64,000 nucleotides of DNA. Source: Paludibacteraceae bacterium. Lineage in GTDB: Bacteria; Bacteroidota; Bacteroidia; Bacteroidales; Paludibacteraceae. The notes below the pieces were generated by a model. It made no database searches. It saw nothing but the letters and a program-made list of their open reading frames with translations, and was not told the DNA's origin. Each line of letters starts with the position of its first letter. The first letter of the stretch is position 1. The stretch covers positions 124,001-188,000 of the forward strand of contig JAILLP010000020.1 in the NCBI GenBank assembly GCA_024693065.1, in the 5' to 3' direction. Position numbers and translations under genes: made by a program. Of this stretch, positions 33,946 to 43,192 are shown in pieces.

Positions 33946-33967
33946 ATGCTTAAGATTCTTATATTTG

Positions 33968-34004
33968 AAAAAGCACCCCTACGTGAATAGACACGTATGG
34001 GGTG
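33968..34004 (-). terminator. Terminator of spt
   Basis: CACCCCTACGTG pairs with CACGTATGGGGTG (one bulge); on the minus strand five T residues follow. Confidence 0.85.
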
Positions 34005-34030
34005 ACAATTATGTGAAAGGGGAGAGTGCC

Positions 34031-35218
34031 CTAGGCAATCACACCCAGTTTCTTTCCTACTTTTCCGATCTTCTCCAACGCTATCGCAACCTGCTCTTCC
34101 GTGTGGGTAGCCATCAGGGAGAAACGGATCAATGTATCGTTGGATGGAACCGCAGGGCTCACCACCGGGTTCACGAAAATACCGTCTTCGAAGAGGAGCT
34201 TGGTGAACAAGAATGTCTTCTCGTTGTCGCGAATGAAGAGCGGGATGATAGGTGTCTCGGTGTGACCGATCTCGAATCCCAGGCTTCTGAATCCGTCCAA
34301 AGCCATCTTCGTGATTTTCCAGAGGTGTTCCATACGCTCCGGCTCGTTCTTCATGATCTCAAGCGCAGCCAATACGGAAGCCGTAGCGGCCGGCGTGATG
34401 CTCGCGCTGAAGATGTATGGTCTCGCGTTGTGGCGGAGGAAGTTGATCACGCAAGAATCCGCGGCACAGAAACCGCCGATGGATGCGAGGGACTTACTGA
34501 AGGTACCCATGATGACATCCACGTCCTTCGTCAGCCCGAAGTGGTCGCACACGCCACGACCTTGTTTGCCGAATACGCCCAAGCTATGAGCTTCATCGAC
34601 ATAGATGTTCGCATTGTATTTCTTTGAGAGAGCGACGATCTCCGGCAGTTTGGCCACATCGCCTTCCATGCTGAAGACACCGTCCACAACAATCATCTTG
34701 ATCTTGTCCGGCTCGCACATCTGGAGTTTCTTCTCGAGTGACTCCATGTCGTTGTGCTTGAATTTCAAAGCCTTGGAGAAGGACATTTGCTTGCCTGCCA
34801 TGATGGAGGCGTGATCCAACTCGTCGAACAGCAGATAATCCTCGCGGCCAGTCAGCATGGAGACAACGCCCATGTTCACGTTAAATCCGGCGGAGAAAAT
34901 CAACGCTTCCTCTTTTCCGACGAATTCCGCCAATTTCCTTTCCAACTCCACATGTATATCCAATGTGCCGTTCAAAAATCGAGAACCCGCACAACCAGAA
35001 CCATATTTTTTAGTCGCCTCGATGGCGGCCTCTTTTATTTTAGGATGATTGGTTAAGCCAAGATAGCTATTTGAACCGAACATTAACACTTTCCTACCGT
35101 TCATGATGACCTCGGTATCTTGTTCACTCTCTATCTCTCGGAAGTAAGGGTATACACCCAATGCTTTAACCTTCTGCGGCTCGGTGTACTTAGATAATTT
35201 CTCTTGCAATAAACCCAT
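34031..35218 (-). CDS. spt: Serine palmitoyltransferase-like alpha-oxoamine synthase
   Basis: A 395-residue PLP enzyme of the alpha-oxoamine synthase family. Close features are FGSNSYLGLTNHPKI, the acyl-CoA/PLP region YGSGCAGSRFLNGTLDIH, DELDHASIMAG, DEAHSLGVFG and the PLP lysine in GTFSKSLASIGG. The N-terminal segment GLLQEKLSKYTEPQKVKALG is typical of the Bacteroidota serine palmitoyltransferase that starts sphingolipid synthesis, rather than BioF or Kbl. The alternative as an aminoacetone or KAPA synthase cannot be wholly excluded. No biotin or threonine gene is adjacent. Confidence 0.85.
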   Translation of the reverse strand: MGLLQEKLSKYTEPQKVKALGVYPYFREIESEQDTEVIMNGRKVLMFGSNSYLGLTNHPKIKEAAIEATKKYGSGCAGSRFLNGTLDIHVELERKLAEFVGKEEALIFSAGFNVNMGVVSMLTGREDYLLFDELDHASIMAGKQMSFSKALKFKHNDMESLEKKLQMCEPDKIKMIVVDGVFSMEGDVAKLPEIVALSKKYNANIYVDEAHSLGVFGKQGRGVCDHFGLTKDVDVIMGTFSKSLASIGGFCAADSCVINFLRHNARPYIFSASITPAATASVLAALEIMKNEPERMEHLWKITKMALDGFRSLGFEIGHTETPIIPLFIRDNEKTFLFTKLLFEDGIFVNPVVSPAVPSNDTLIRFSLMATHTEEQVAIALEKIGKVGKKLGVIA

Positions 35219-35243
35219 TTTCGTATTCTAACATTTTGCGGGG

Positions 35244-35251
35244 CAAATATA
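35244..35251 (-). promoter_or_regulatory. spt -7 element (TATATTTG)
   Basis: Perfect TAnnTTTG on the minus strand, 25 bp before the spt ATG. Confidence 0.6.
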
Positions 35252-35440
35252 AACATTTTTTCACACATTATGCCATGGTGATGAAAATTAGAGCATAAAA
35301 ACAGACGAATGGATTGATGTTTGAAGGGAATAATGCGGATATAAAGGAATATATGGGCAGAACGCCTGCTGCTTTCACCCCGTACGGATGTCCTAATTGC
35401 CTATAAATATATTGTTATTCCATTCCATAGTGTACTTCCC

Positions 35441-35479
35441 CAAAAAAGAAAACCCGCTCTCACAATGTGGAGCGGGTCT
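35441..35479 (-). terminator. Terminator of the T9SS cargo gene
   Basis: On the minus strand GACCCGCTC/GAGCGGGT stem followed by TTTTCTTTTTT, 20 bp past the stop. Confidence 0.85.
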
Positions 35480-35499
35480 TCTTATATTTAATCGGTTAA

Positions 35500-36546
35500 T
35501 TATTCACCCTTCAACATCACGTTGGTGTATGTCTTGTCACCCACTTGGATGCGCAAAGCATATTGACCAGGCGTCAAGAAGGAAGCGTTGAATGTGTAGC
35601 TGTATTGACCAGCTGCCAACTGCTCGCTCATGAAGGTAGACAACTGACGACCGTTCATGTCTAAGATATCAACCGTAACTTTTGCGTCCGCGCCCATGGT
35701 GAAAGCCAAGTTGATGCTCTCGACGAATGGGTTTGGAGAAGCCAAGTAGTTGAAGTCTGCTGTGTATTCGAAATCGCCACGACCAGGAGCGGCGGACTTC
35801 ACAGCGTCGTTCTCGTAAACGGCAGGAGTCTCCATGAACATCTCGGCATACTTGCCACCACACTTGCAGCCCGTATCGGTTGAGCTTTCGCTCTCCACTA
35901 CGATGAGCACCGGATAACGTGCGCCCTCTGCGAAATATTGGTAACGAACCGAACGGATGTTGTAAGTGGTCTTTCCGAATTTCTGCTTGTAATCCTTGGT
36001 CACCTTCACACGCAATACGTTGCGGTAAGTGTTTCCGTCAGGCAACACGAGCGTACCCCACGCATCAGCTTTGGTGATGTAGTTACCCTCGATGAAGGAA
36101 GGATCTCCGTTGTTTGGCGTGTAGACACCATCCATAATACCCGCCTTCGTGTCTTGGTAAGAAAGTGGGAACATCAAGTCTACGATAGGCTCCTTGAAGT
36201 CGATCTTAGCGCCTGGAGTGATCATACCGTAGTATCTCTTCTCCGACTTGGTGATCTCGAACAACGTATGTTTTGTTCCACCCTCGTCGCAGCTGAGTCT
36301 GTAACCCTGCTCTGCCACGGCGTTGAGGTCTTCCTGCTGATCGATGTACATATCTTTGAGTATCTTAGCCTTTGAGAAGTCCCAGTATTGGTTAGCACCG
36401 GCCTCTCCCTGCTCCTTGTACTCGATTTGCTTCATATTTCGATAGTCGCCAATACGAAGCTGATTAGCTTTATATGACAAACTGTATTGTGCAAAACAAC
36501 CAGTCGCGAAAAGCATAGCCGCTGATAATGTAAATAGTTTTCTCAT
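35500..36546 (-). CDS. Secreted T9SS cargo protein of unknown function
   Basis: From the ATG at 36546 the product is 348 residues. It has a signal peptide (residues 1-20, ending CFAQ), a central region of about 240 residues without a recognised domain, and a C-terminal T9SS type A sorting domain (residues about 270-348) with NYLASPNPF, VTVDILDMNGRQL and GQYALRIQVGDKTY. The middle has DFSKAKILKDMYID and a short Cys pair (CKCGG). I do not recognise an enzyme. It is expected to be exported and anchored or released through the type IX system. Codon use is highly biased, which suggests strong expression. Single gene with its own terminator. Confidence 0.85.
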   Translation of the reverse strand: MRKLFTLSAAMLFATGCFAQYSLSYKANQLRIGDYRNMKQIEYKEQGEAGANQYWDFSKAKILKDMYIDQQEDLNAVAEQGYRLSCDEGGTKHTLFEITKSEKRYYGMITPGAKIDFKEPIVDLMFPLSYQDTKAGIMDGVYTPNNGDPSFIEGNYITKADAWGTLVLPDGNTYRNVLRVKVTKDYKQKFGKTTYNIRSVRYQYFAEGARYPVLIVVESESSTDTGCKCGGKYAEMFMETPAVYENDAVKSAAPGRGDFEYTADFNYLASPNPFVESINLAFTMGADAKVTVDILDMNGRQLSTFMSEQLAAGQYSYTFNASFLTPGQYALRIQVGDKTYTNVMLKGE

Positions 36547-36616
36547 TTCCATAAATTTTTAAGCGTTAAAAACGTGGTAAATTTAGCAATAATTTTTGAG
36601 ATTCAAACCATATAAT

Positions 36617-36652
36617 AGTTAAAAATTAAGAATTATGAGTTATGAGTTGAGA
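36617..36652. repeat. AT-rich heptamer repeat (GTTATGA-type)
   Basis: Units such as GTTAAAA, ATTAAGA, ATTATGA, GTTATGA, GTTGAGA follow each other with a 7-bp period, resembling the array near 24326. Confidence 0.45.
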
Positions 36653-36737
36653 AACGTCAGTTCAGCGTAGTCGATTGGGAGTTCTTAATAGTTGAGAGGA
36701 AGGTGGTCGTGATTTGTGATGTGGGATGTGCGGGGTA

Positions 36738-37352
36738 TTACTCCTGCTCGCCCTTGATGTGAGGCAGACCGATGCGGAAGCGCACGGCAATGATTCTGGC
36801 AGCGGCGACACTGAAGGCGCAGAAAATCTGAGACCATGAACTATCCACCCCTATCAGATGGCAGACATAATAGACAAAACCACCTATGATACAGGCGATC
36901 GCATAGATTTCCTTCCTGAATATCAAAGGGATTTCGTTGATGAAGATGTCACGAAAGACACCTCCCGCCGCTCCCGTGATGCAACCCATCACGATCGCCA
37001 CCCAGAAGTCATATCCAGCACTCAATGTTTTCTCTATACCTACCACCGTGAAGAGCGCCAATCCGATGGTATCGAAGATGAAGAAGGTGATGTTCAGATG
37101 GATGAGGTACTTGCGGAAAAGGATGACGAAAAGGAGCGCCACGCCAGACCATATCAGGTAGTTGGCGTTCAACATCCAGAAGGGGGTCTCCCCGATGCAG
37201 AGGTCGCGGATGGTACCTCCTCCGATGGCGGTCACCAGTCCCACCACATAGGCTCCGAAGAGGTCGAAATCCTTCTTCGCGGCGAGGCGTATGCCACTGA
37301 TGGCAAAGGCGAACGTTCCGATGTTTTCCAGTATTTCGGTCAATCCAATCAT
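36738..37352 (-). CDS. TRIC/UPF0126-family membrane channel protein
   Basis: A 204-residue protein with seven hydrophobic segments and two symmetric UPF0126 repeats: FAFAISGIRLAAKKDFDLFG with GGGTIRDLCIG, and the second with GAAGGVFRDIF. This is the bacterial trimeric intracellular cation channel family, thought to conduct monovalent cations. The start overlaps the merR stop by 4 bp, so translation is coupled. It is the last gene of the M23-MerR-TRIC operon. Confidence 0.88.
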   Translation of the reverse strand: MIGLTEILENIGTFAFAISGIRLAAKKDFDLFGAYVVGLVTAIGGGTIRDLCIGETPFWMLNANYLIWSGVALLFVILFRKYLIHLNITFFIFDTIGLALFTVVGIEKTLSAGYDFWVAIVMGCITGAAGGVFRDIFINEIPLIFRKEIYAIACIIGGFVYYVCHLIGVDSSWSQIFCAFSVAAARIIAVRFRIGLPHIKGEQE

Positions 37353-37717
37353 AGCTCCTCAATCGTAATGGTTTTCTTCAGGGCGGTGCCGAATTCGCAT
37401 TTCAGATTTCTCACCTCCTCACGGATACCCTCCAGCCGTTTTATCGTTTCAAAGACCCTTTTCACGTGGTCTTTGTCTTCTTCCAACACTTTCTGAGCTC
37501 CTTTGATGGTTAAATTACGCTGTTTCAGCAGGTACTGCACCATACGAGCGTTTTCAATATCCTCGTCCGTATAGAGACGATTACCCTTGTTGCCTCGGCG
37601 CGGGGAGAGGATGGTGAATTCACCTTCCCAATAGCGGAGGGTGGACGTCTCAAGACCAAGCATTTCCGCCACTTCGCTGATTTTATAATATCTCTTGTCT
37701 TCGCCGAGTTTGTCCAT
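37349..37717 (-). CDS. MerR-family transcriptional regulator
   Basis: A 122-residue protein with the MerR winged helix-turn-helix (YYKISEVAEMLGLETSTLRY, WEGEF, then RLYTDEDIENARMVQYLL), followed by a short coiled coil (residues about 80-110). There is no cysteine cluster or ligand domain, so the inducer is not evident. In Bacteroidota this short MerR is usually found next to an M23 peptidase and alaS, as here. It sits 3 bp after the M23 gene and overlaps the TRIC gene. Confidence 0.9.
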   Translation of the reverse strand: MDKLGEDKRYYKISEVAEMLGLETSTLRYWEGEFTILSPRRGNKGNRLYTDEDIENARMVQYLLKQRNLTIKGAQKVLEEDKDHVKRVFETIKRLEGIREEVRNLKCEFGTALKKTITIEEL

Positions 37718-37720
37718 GGA

Positions 37721-38692
37721 TCAGTCGAAAATGTTTCCGTTGTTGGAGACGATCTGGATCATCTCGTCATATTGCTTAGGCGAGAGGTCCATGTAGTAAT
37801 AGTTACGAGGGTCCACCACCTTGCCCTTGTAGCGCACCTCATAGTGCACGTGCGGACCCGTGGACTTACCCGTGTTACCCATGTAGGCGATGACCTGGCC
37901 GCGGACGACAGGCGAGCCCACCCTCAGGTTGCTCACGAAGCTGTTCAAGTGCCCGTAAAGCGTTTTGTAACCGTAGCCGTGGTCCACAATCACCACATTA
38001 CCGTAGCCCTGCATCCAACCGCGGAACTCGATGACACCCTTGCCCGTGGCGAAGATGTTGGTGCCGATCTCGCCGGAGAAGTCCATGCCAGCGTGGAACT
38101 TAGGGGTCTTATAGATAGGGTCGATACGGTAGCCGTAGCCGGAGGCCATACGTTTCAGGTTTTTGTTCATGACAGGCTGGATGGCCGGGATGCAGAGCAA
38201 CATGTCCTCCTTGTTGCGGGCAAGGTTCACCACCTCATCGAAGGAGGTGGATTGCACGAAGAGTTGCCTACGGATACGGTCCATCGTGGCGGAAGTGCTA
38301 GCCGCGATCTCCGAATTGGTGCGGGCGCGCAGGTCCTTGTACTTGTTTTGGTCACCGTTCCCCATGCGTATGCCTTTGCTGACAGGGTCTGCCTGCACGA
38401 TGAGTCGATATAGGTTGTCGTCCCTTTGTTGGATATCCGTCAGGACGCTCTGCACCTCGTCCAACTGGGCGTTCAACAATTCATATTGAGCCTCCAGTTG
38501 CTCCCTTTCGCTACGCAGTGTTTTTTCCCTCGGGGACTCGATGAAAAGGGCGAATATGATAAAGCAGGCCAAGCCCGTCAATACTCCCGTGAGCAAGTGG
38601 GACAAGAACCAATTCGCCCAATGTCGTATAGTGTTGTCAACCCTCTCGAACGATAACGTTTTGGGGTTGAACTGGTATTTTGCCTTTGCCAT
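37721..38692 (-). CDS. M23-family metallopeptidase (LytM/peptidoglycan endopeptidase-like)
   Basis: This 323-residue protein has one membrane anchor (residues about 27-50), then a coiled-coil stem (residues 55-105), then a C-terminal LytM domain. Zinc ligands are seen in KFHAGMDFSG and GPHVHYEV. Such proteins cleave peptide cross-links in peptidoglycan or act as regulators of amidases in the periplasm. All zinc residues seem present, so an active enzyme is plausible. It is the first gene of a three-gene operon and is divergent from alaS. Confidence 0.92.
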   Translation of the reverse strand: MAKAKYQFNPKTLSFERVDNTIRHWANWFLSHLLTGVLTGLACFIIFALFIESPREKTLRSEREQLEAQYELLNAQLDEVQSVLTDIQQRDDNLYRLIVQADPVSKGIRMGNGDQNKYKDLRARTNSEIAASTSATMDRIRRQLFVQSTSFDEVVNLARNKEDMLLCIPAIQPVMNKNLKRMASGYGYRIDPIYKTPKFHAGMDFSGEIGTNIFATGKGVIEFRGWMQGYGNVVIVDHGYGYKTLYGHLNSFVSNLRVGSPVVRGQVIAYMGNTGKSTGPHVHYEVRYKGKVVDPRNYYYMDLSPKQYDEMIQIVSNNGNIFD

Positions 38693-38721
38693 GTTATAGT
38701 TTCCTAAATAAAATGCGATGG

Positions 38722-38729
38722 CAAAGATA
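38722..38729 (-). promoter_or_regulatory. -7 element of the M23-MerR-TRIC operon (TATCTTTG)
   Basis: Perfect TAnnTTTG on the minus strand, about 30 bp before the M23 ATG. Confidence 0.6.
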
Positions 38730-38840
38730 GTTTTTTTGTCGGAAATGTGCTACTTTCGCGACACTGAATATGGTGGGTACTGAAAATTCACCGTTGAAAG
38801 CAGGTCAAACAATGGGTTTGAAAACAATTTTCATTATAAT

Positions 38841-41453
38841 ATGTTAACAGCAAAAGAAATCCGCAAATCGTTCACCGACTTCTTCGCGTCGAAGGGCCAC
38901 ACGATCGTTCCTTCCGCACCGATGGTGGTGAAAAACGACCCTACATTGATGTTCACCAATGCGGGCATGAATCAATTCAAAGACATATTTTTGGGCAATG
39001 CGCCCCGTAAATACCCGCGCGTCGCGGATTCGCAGAAATGCCTCCGTGTGAGCGGAAAGCACAACGATTTGGAGGAGGTGGGCCTTGATACCTACCACCA
39101 CACCATGTTCGAGATGTTGGGTAACTGGTCCTTCGGCGATTACTTCAAGAAGGAGGCGATCACCTGGGCATGGGAATACCTCGTGGATGTGCTGAAGATC
39201 GACCCTAACCGCCTCTACGCGACGGTCTTCGAGGGAAGCAAGGAAGATAACCTCGAGAGGGACGACGAGGCCGCTGAGATCTGGGCGCAGTTCTTGCCTA
39301 AGGACCGTATCATCAACGGTAACAAACATGATAACTTCTGGGAGATGGGCGACACGGGTCCGTGCGGTCCTTGCTCCGAAATCCATATAGACCTGCGTGA
39401 CGACGCGGAGCGTGCGAAAGTGCCGGGCGTCGAGCTGGTCAACAAAGATAACCCGCAGGTCATCGAGATCTGGAACAATGTCTTCATGCAGTTCAACCGT
39501 AAGGCGGATGGCTCGCTGGAGCCGCTCCCTGCCAAGCATGTGGACACGGGTATGGGCTTCGAACGTCTCTGCATGGCTTTGCAGGGCAAGAAGTCTAACT
39601 ATGATACGGATGTCTTCCAACCGATTATCAAGGCGATCGGCAACATCTGCGGTTGCGAGTATGGCAAGAAACGTGAGACCGACATCGCTATGCGTGTGAT
39701 CGCGGACCATATCCGTACGATCTCCTTCTCCATCACCGACGGCCAATTGCCTTCCAACGCGAAGGCGGGCTACGTGATCCGTAGAATCTTGAGACGTGCC
39801 GTACGCTACGGCTACACTTTCCTCGGACAACGTTCGGCTTTCTTGTACAAGTTGCTCCCTGCCCTCATCGACACGATGGGCGACGCTTACCCTGAACTGA
39901 TCGCTCAACAATCGCTCGTCGAGAAGGTGATCAAAGAGGAGGAGGAGTCTTTCCTCCGTACCCTGGAGACGGGTATCCGCTTGCTGGATAAGGTGATGGC
40001 GGACACGAAGGCGGCTGGCAAGAGCGAAATCTCCGGCAAGGATGGTTTCACCCTCTACGACACCTTCGGCTTCCCATTGGACTTGACGGAGCTGATCCTC
40101 CGCGAGAATGGCATGACGGTCAATGAACCTGAGTTCAACCAGGAGATGCAGAAGCAGAAGGAACGCGCGCGCAACGCCGCGGCTGTGGAGACGGGCGACT
40201 GGGTGCAGCTGAAAGAGGGCGAATGTGAGTTCGTCGGCTATGACCTGCTCTCTTGCGACGTGGAGATCCTCCGCTACAGAAAGATTAAACAGAAGAATAC
40301 TGAATATTATCAAATCGTGCTGAACAGGACTCCTTTCTACGCAGAGATGGGTGGACAGGTCGGTGACACGGGTCTGCTGAAGTCTGACGAAGAGACCATC
40401 GAGATCATAGACACGAAGAAGGAGAATAACCTCAGCGTGCATATCGCCAAGAAAATGCCTGCCAACCCGAACGCTTCGTTCGTGGCGGAGGTGAACGTGG
40501 AGCGCCGCCAGCAAATCGCTTGCAACCACACGGCGACCCACTTGCTCGACTATGCTTTGCGTCAAGTGCTCGGTACGCACGTGGAGCAGAAGGGTTCCTA
40601 CGTCGCACCGGACGCCCTGCGTTTCGACTTCTCCCACTTCCAGAAGGTGACGGACGAGGAGTTGCGTAAGGCGGAGCAGATCGCCAACGCTATGGTGCGC
40701 CAGAACATCCAATTGGAGGAGCACCGCGACGTGCCGATCGAGGATGCGCGCAACATGGGCGCCATGGCGCTCTTCGGTGAGAAATACGGCGACACGGTAC
40801 GTGTCATCCAATATGGTCCGTCCCTGGAGCTTTGTGGTGGTACGCACGTGAAGGCAACCGGCGAGATCGGTTTCATCCGCATCCTCTCAGAGGCTTCCGT
40901 GTCGGCGGGTGTCCGTCGTATCGAGGCCGTTTCGGGCGCTAAGGCGGAGGAGTTCATGAACATGCAGCAGGATATGCTCCGCGACCTGAAGGCCCTCTTC
41001 AACAATGCGCCTAACCTCGTGGCTTCCATCAAGAAGTCTTTGGAGGAGAACACGGCCATGAAGAAGCAGGTGGAGCAATTCATCCAGGAGAAGGTCATTA
41101 TCCTTCGTGACAAGCTGATCCAAAGCGCCGAGGAGCGCAATGGCCAGAAGCTGATCGTCCTCAAGGGCGAGTTCGAGGCTGACTTGGTGAAGTCCGTGGC
41201 CTTCCAAATCCGCAACGTGGTGACCTCCTCACTCGTCTTCATCGGTGCCACCAAGAAGGGGGACAAACCTGCCATTACCCTGGCATTGTCCGACGACCTC
41301 GTAGCCGCTGGCATGAATGCGACACAGTTGGTTCGTGAGGCTGCGAAGGAGATCAAAGGCGGTGGCGGTGGCCAACCATTCTTCGCGCAAGCGGGTGGTA
41401 AGGACGCCGAAGGATTGGAACGTGCCCTTGATATTCTGAGAAGCAAAATCTAA
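38841..41453 (+). CDS. alaS: Alanyl-tRNA synthetase
   Basis: The 870-residue enzyme charges tRNA-Ala. The class II catalytic core starts [19 protein letters not shown], with [16 protein letters not shown] and [12 protein letters not shown]. The editing domain has the HxxxH zinc motif in [12 protein letters not shown] (His563, His567) and CGGTH (Cys665, His669). The C-Ala domain contains the glycine-rich [14 protein letters not shown]. Full length. Start codon ATG follows TATAAT-rich leader sequence. Codons are strongly biased as in other highly expressed genes here. Confidence 0.97.
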   Translation: MLTAKEIRKSFTDFFASKGHTIVPSAPMVVKNDPTLMFTNAGMNQFKDIFLGNAPRKYPRVADSQKCLRVSGKHNDLEEVGLDTYHHTMFEMLGNWSFGDYFKKEAITWAWEYLVDVLKIDPNRLYATVFEGSKEDNLERDDEAAEIWAQFLPKDRIINGNKHDNFWEMGDTGPCGPCSEIHIDLRDDAERAKVPGVELVNKDNPQVIEIWNNVFMQFNRKADGSLEPLPAKHVDTGMGFERLCMALQGKKSNYDTDVFQPIIKAIGNICGCEYGKKRETDIAMRVIADHIRTISFSITDGQLPSNAKAGYVIRRILRRAVRYGYTFLGQRSAFLYKLLPALIDTMGDAYPELIAQQSLVEKVIKEEEESFLRTLETGIRLLDKVMADTKAAGKSEISGKDGFTLYDTFGFPLDLTELILRENGMTVNEPEFNQEMQKQKERARNAAAVETGDWVQLKEGECEFVGYDLLSCDVEILRYRKIKQKNTEYYQIVLNRTPFYAEMGGQVGDTGLLKSDEETIEIIDTKKENNLSVHIAKKMPANPNASFVAEVNVERRQQIACNHTATHLLDYALRQVLGTHVEQKGSYVAPDALRFDFSHFQKVTDEELRKAEQIANAMVRQNIQLEEHRDVPIEDARNMGAMALFGEKYGDTVRVIQYGPSLELCGGTHVKATGEIGFIRILSEASVSAGVRRIEAVSGAKAEEFMNMQQDMLRDLKALFNNAPNLVASIKKSLEENTAMKKQVEQFIQEKVIILRDKLIQSAEERNGQKLIVLKGEFEADLVKSVAFQIRNVVTSSLVFIGATKKGDKPAITLALSDDLVAAGMNATQLVREAAKEIKGGGGGQPFFAQAGGKDAEGLERALDILRSKI

Positions 41454-41478
41454 TAACCTGAATACATGAAATGAAGCG

Positions 41479-41519
41479 TAATGGAGGGCAGGTTTCCCTG
41501 TTCCTCCATTATTGTTTTT
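41479..41519 (+). terminator. Terminator of alaS
   Basis: TAATGGAGG and CAGG pair with CCTG and CCTCCATTA, followed by TTGTTTTT. Confidence 0.8.
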
Positions 41520-41545
41520 AAGAGTTAAAACAGAACTATCCGCCC

Positions 41546-43012
41546 ATGAATCACAACATAAGCAAAAGACACTTAGGTATTCTTCGCAAACCCGCCATCG
41601 CCTTGCTGGCTCTCCTGCTAGCCCTTCCGCTGGAGGCTGGCCCGAACGAGGAGAAGATCCTCCTCGTCTCCGTCAACGACATGCATGCCACGTTCGACAG
41701 ATTGCCTAAGCTGAAACACTTGGTGGATAGTCTGAAAAACCTCTGTCCGAACGTGCTGGTGCTCTCCGCAGGGGATAACCGCACGGGCAATCCGTTCAAC
41801 GACCAATACCCTGTCTCTTCCCTGCCCATGACGGAACTGATGAACTATGCGGGCTTCGACGCCTCCGCTGTCGGTAATCACGACTTTGATGCGAAGACGA
41901 GCGGACTTATCGAAATGATTAACCATTCGCACTTCCCATACCTCGCCGCGAACGTGGAGCTCCCCGACAGCCTGAAAGGTCGGTTGCAGGGGTACAAGAT
42001 ATTTACGACGGCTGGTGGTGTGCGGATAGGCGTACTGAGCTTGCTGCAGCTCAACGGGAGCGGCATACCCGACACGCACCCCAAGAATGTGGAGGGGGTA
42101 CGGTTCTATCCTGTCAGGGAGACCATCGAGCGCCATCGTTTCCTGCGGAAGGAGTGCGACATCGTCATCCTGCTTACGCACTTGGGCCTTGCCGTGGACC
42201 AGCAATTGGCGGAGGAGTACGCTGATTTCGCGGACATCATCGTGGGGGGACATTCCCACACGAAGATAGAAGGGGGCCTGACCCGGAACGGAGTGTTGAT
42301 CACGCAGGCGGAGAATAAGCTGAAGTATGCCACCGTGACAACCATCGAGACCAATGGCAAGGCGATTGTCGGCAAGCGGGCGGAGCTCGTGGACCTCAAG
42401 GCGATGCCTTCGGACAAGAGTGCGGAGGCGCTGGTGAAGTACTTCTCCGACAACGACGAACTGAATCAGGTGATCGGTCAGCTCGCGGATTCCATCCGGG
42501 ACGTGGAGACGATGGGAGGATTGATGGGCCAATCGTGGATCGGAGAGACGCAGGCGGACGTCGCCGTCATCAACAACGGGAACGTCAGGATCACTGAATT
42601 GCCTGCGGGCGATATCCATCTGGCGGATGTCTTCCGCATAGACCCTTACGACAATGATGTCATCCTGCTGGAGCTGACGGGCGAAGAGCTGAAGGCGCTT
42701 CTCCTAGCCTGCCAACGTGCCGACGAGGCGAAGTTCCCTTTCCTGATCGGGGCGAAATACGAGGCGGAGGTGAACCCGAAAGACCCTTCCCAAATCGAGC
42801 GCCTCACCCTGAAACACATGGATGGGAAGAAATTCGACATGAAAAAGGTCTACAAGGTGGTGACCAGCAGTTATGTGATGAGTATCTCGAAGTTCAATTA
42901 CAAGAAGAAAAAGGAGGTGCTGGACGTAAAATGCAATGCCTTGATGGTCAGGTACATCAGGCGGGTTCGTCACATCAGCCAGCCGAAGATTTGCAACGTG
43001 TTGGTCAGGTAG
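41546..43012 (+). CDS. Secreted 5'-nucleotidase/metallophosphatase
   Basis: A 488-residue protein with an N-terminal signal peptide (residues about 15-32), a calcineurin-like phosphatase domain (VSVNDMHATFD, VLSAGDNRTGNPF, VGNHDFD, LLTHLGLAVDQQ, GGHSHTKIE) and a C-terminal 5'-nucleotidase domain (INNGNVRITE, FRIDPYDNDVILLELTGEEL). Together these define the UshA/5'-nucleotidase family, which hydrolyses nucleotides or related phosphoesters in the periplasm. The substrate is not determined. The end of the protein (residues about 465-488) is basic and unlike the family. Followed by an AT-rich repeat and an unrelated secreted pair. Confidence 0.9.
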   Translation: MNHNISKRHLGILRKPAIALLALLLALPLEAGPNEEKILLVSVNDMHATFDRLPKLKHLVDSLKNLCPNVLVLSAGDNRTGNPFNDQYPVSSLPMTELMNYAGFDASAVGNHDFDAKTSGLIEMINHSHFPYLAANVELPDSLKGRLQGYKIFTTAGGVRIGVLSLLQLNGSGIPDTHPKNVEGVRFYPVRETIERHRFLRKECDIVILLTHLGLAVDQQLAEEYADFADIIVGGHSHTKIEGGLTRNGVLITQAENKLKYATVTTIETNGKAIVGKRAELVDLKAMPSDKSAEALVKYFSDNDELNQVIGQLADSIRDVETMGGLMGQSWIGETQADVAVINNGNVRITELPAGDIHLADVFRIDPYDNDVILLELTGEELKALLLACQRADEAKFPFLIGAKYEAEVNPKDPSQIERLTLKHMDGKKFDMKKVYKVVTSSYVMSISKFNYKKKKEVLDVKCNALMVRYIRRVRHISQPKICNVLVR

Positions 43013-43045
43013 AAGGGCATGGTGGGGTTGTTTAAGCGCTTGTTC

Positions 43046-43144
43046 ATTTACAATATAACTATTTACAATTTACGATTTAAACATTTACTATGATTTTCTA
43101 TTTAGCTATTTGTTCACTTACTATTTAACTATTTACGATTTACT
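43046..43144. repeat. AT-rich ATTTAC-type heptamer repeat region
   Basis: About 14 degenerate units close to ATTTACT/ATTTAAC/ATTTACG with a roughly 7-bp spacing. A very similar array lies near 60930. It fills most of the gap between the nucleotidase and the lipoprotein gene. Confidence 0.6.
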
Positions 43145-43147
43145 TCG

Positions 43148-43155
43148 TATATTTG
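43148..43155 (+). promoter_or_regulatory. -7 element (TATATTTG) before the secreted pair
   Basis: Perfect TAnnTTTG, 37 bp before the ATG at 43193. Confidence 0.55.
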
Positions 43156-43192
43156 TTTGTTTAATATCCTTTAGAAAACAATTTATCATAAC

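Noticed and set aside
38844-40847. A 667-codon frame antisense to alaS
   Set aside because: Shadow of a highly biased housekeeping gene; the product has only low-complexity His/Val/Arg/Glu character.
41618-42619. 333-codon minus-strand frame opposite the 5'-nucleotidase
   Set aside because: The plus-strand product has a signal peptide and complete metallophosphatase motifs; the antisense frame has none.
43046-43144. AT-rich arrays considered as a CRISPR leader or replication origin
   Set aside because: The units are degenerate 7-mers without spacers, DnaA boxes or dnaA/dnaN neighbours.
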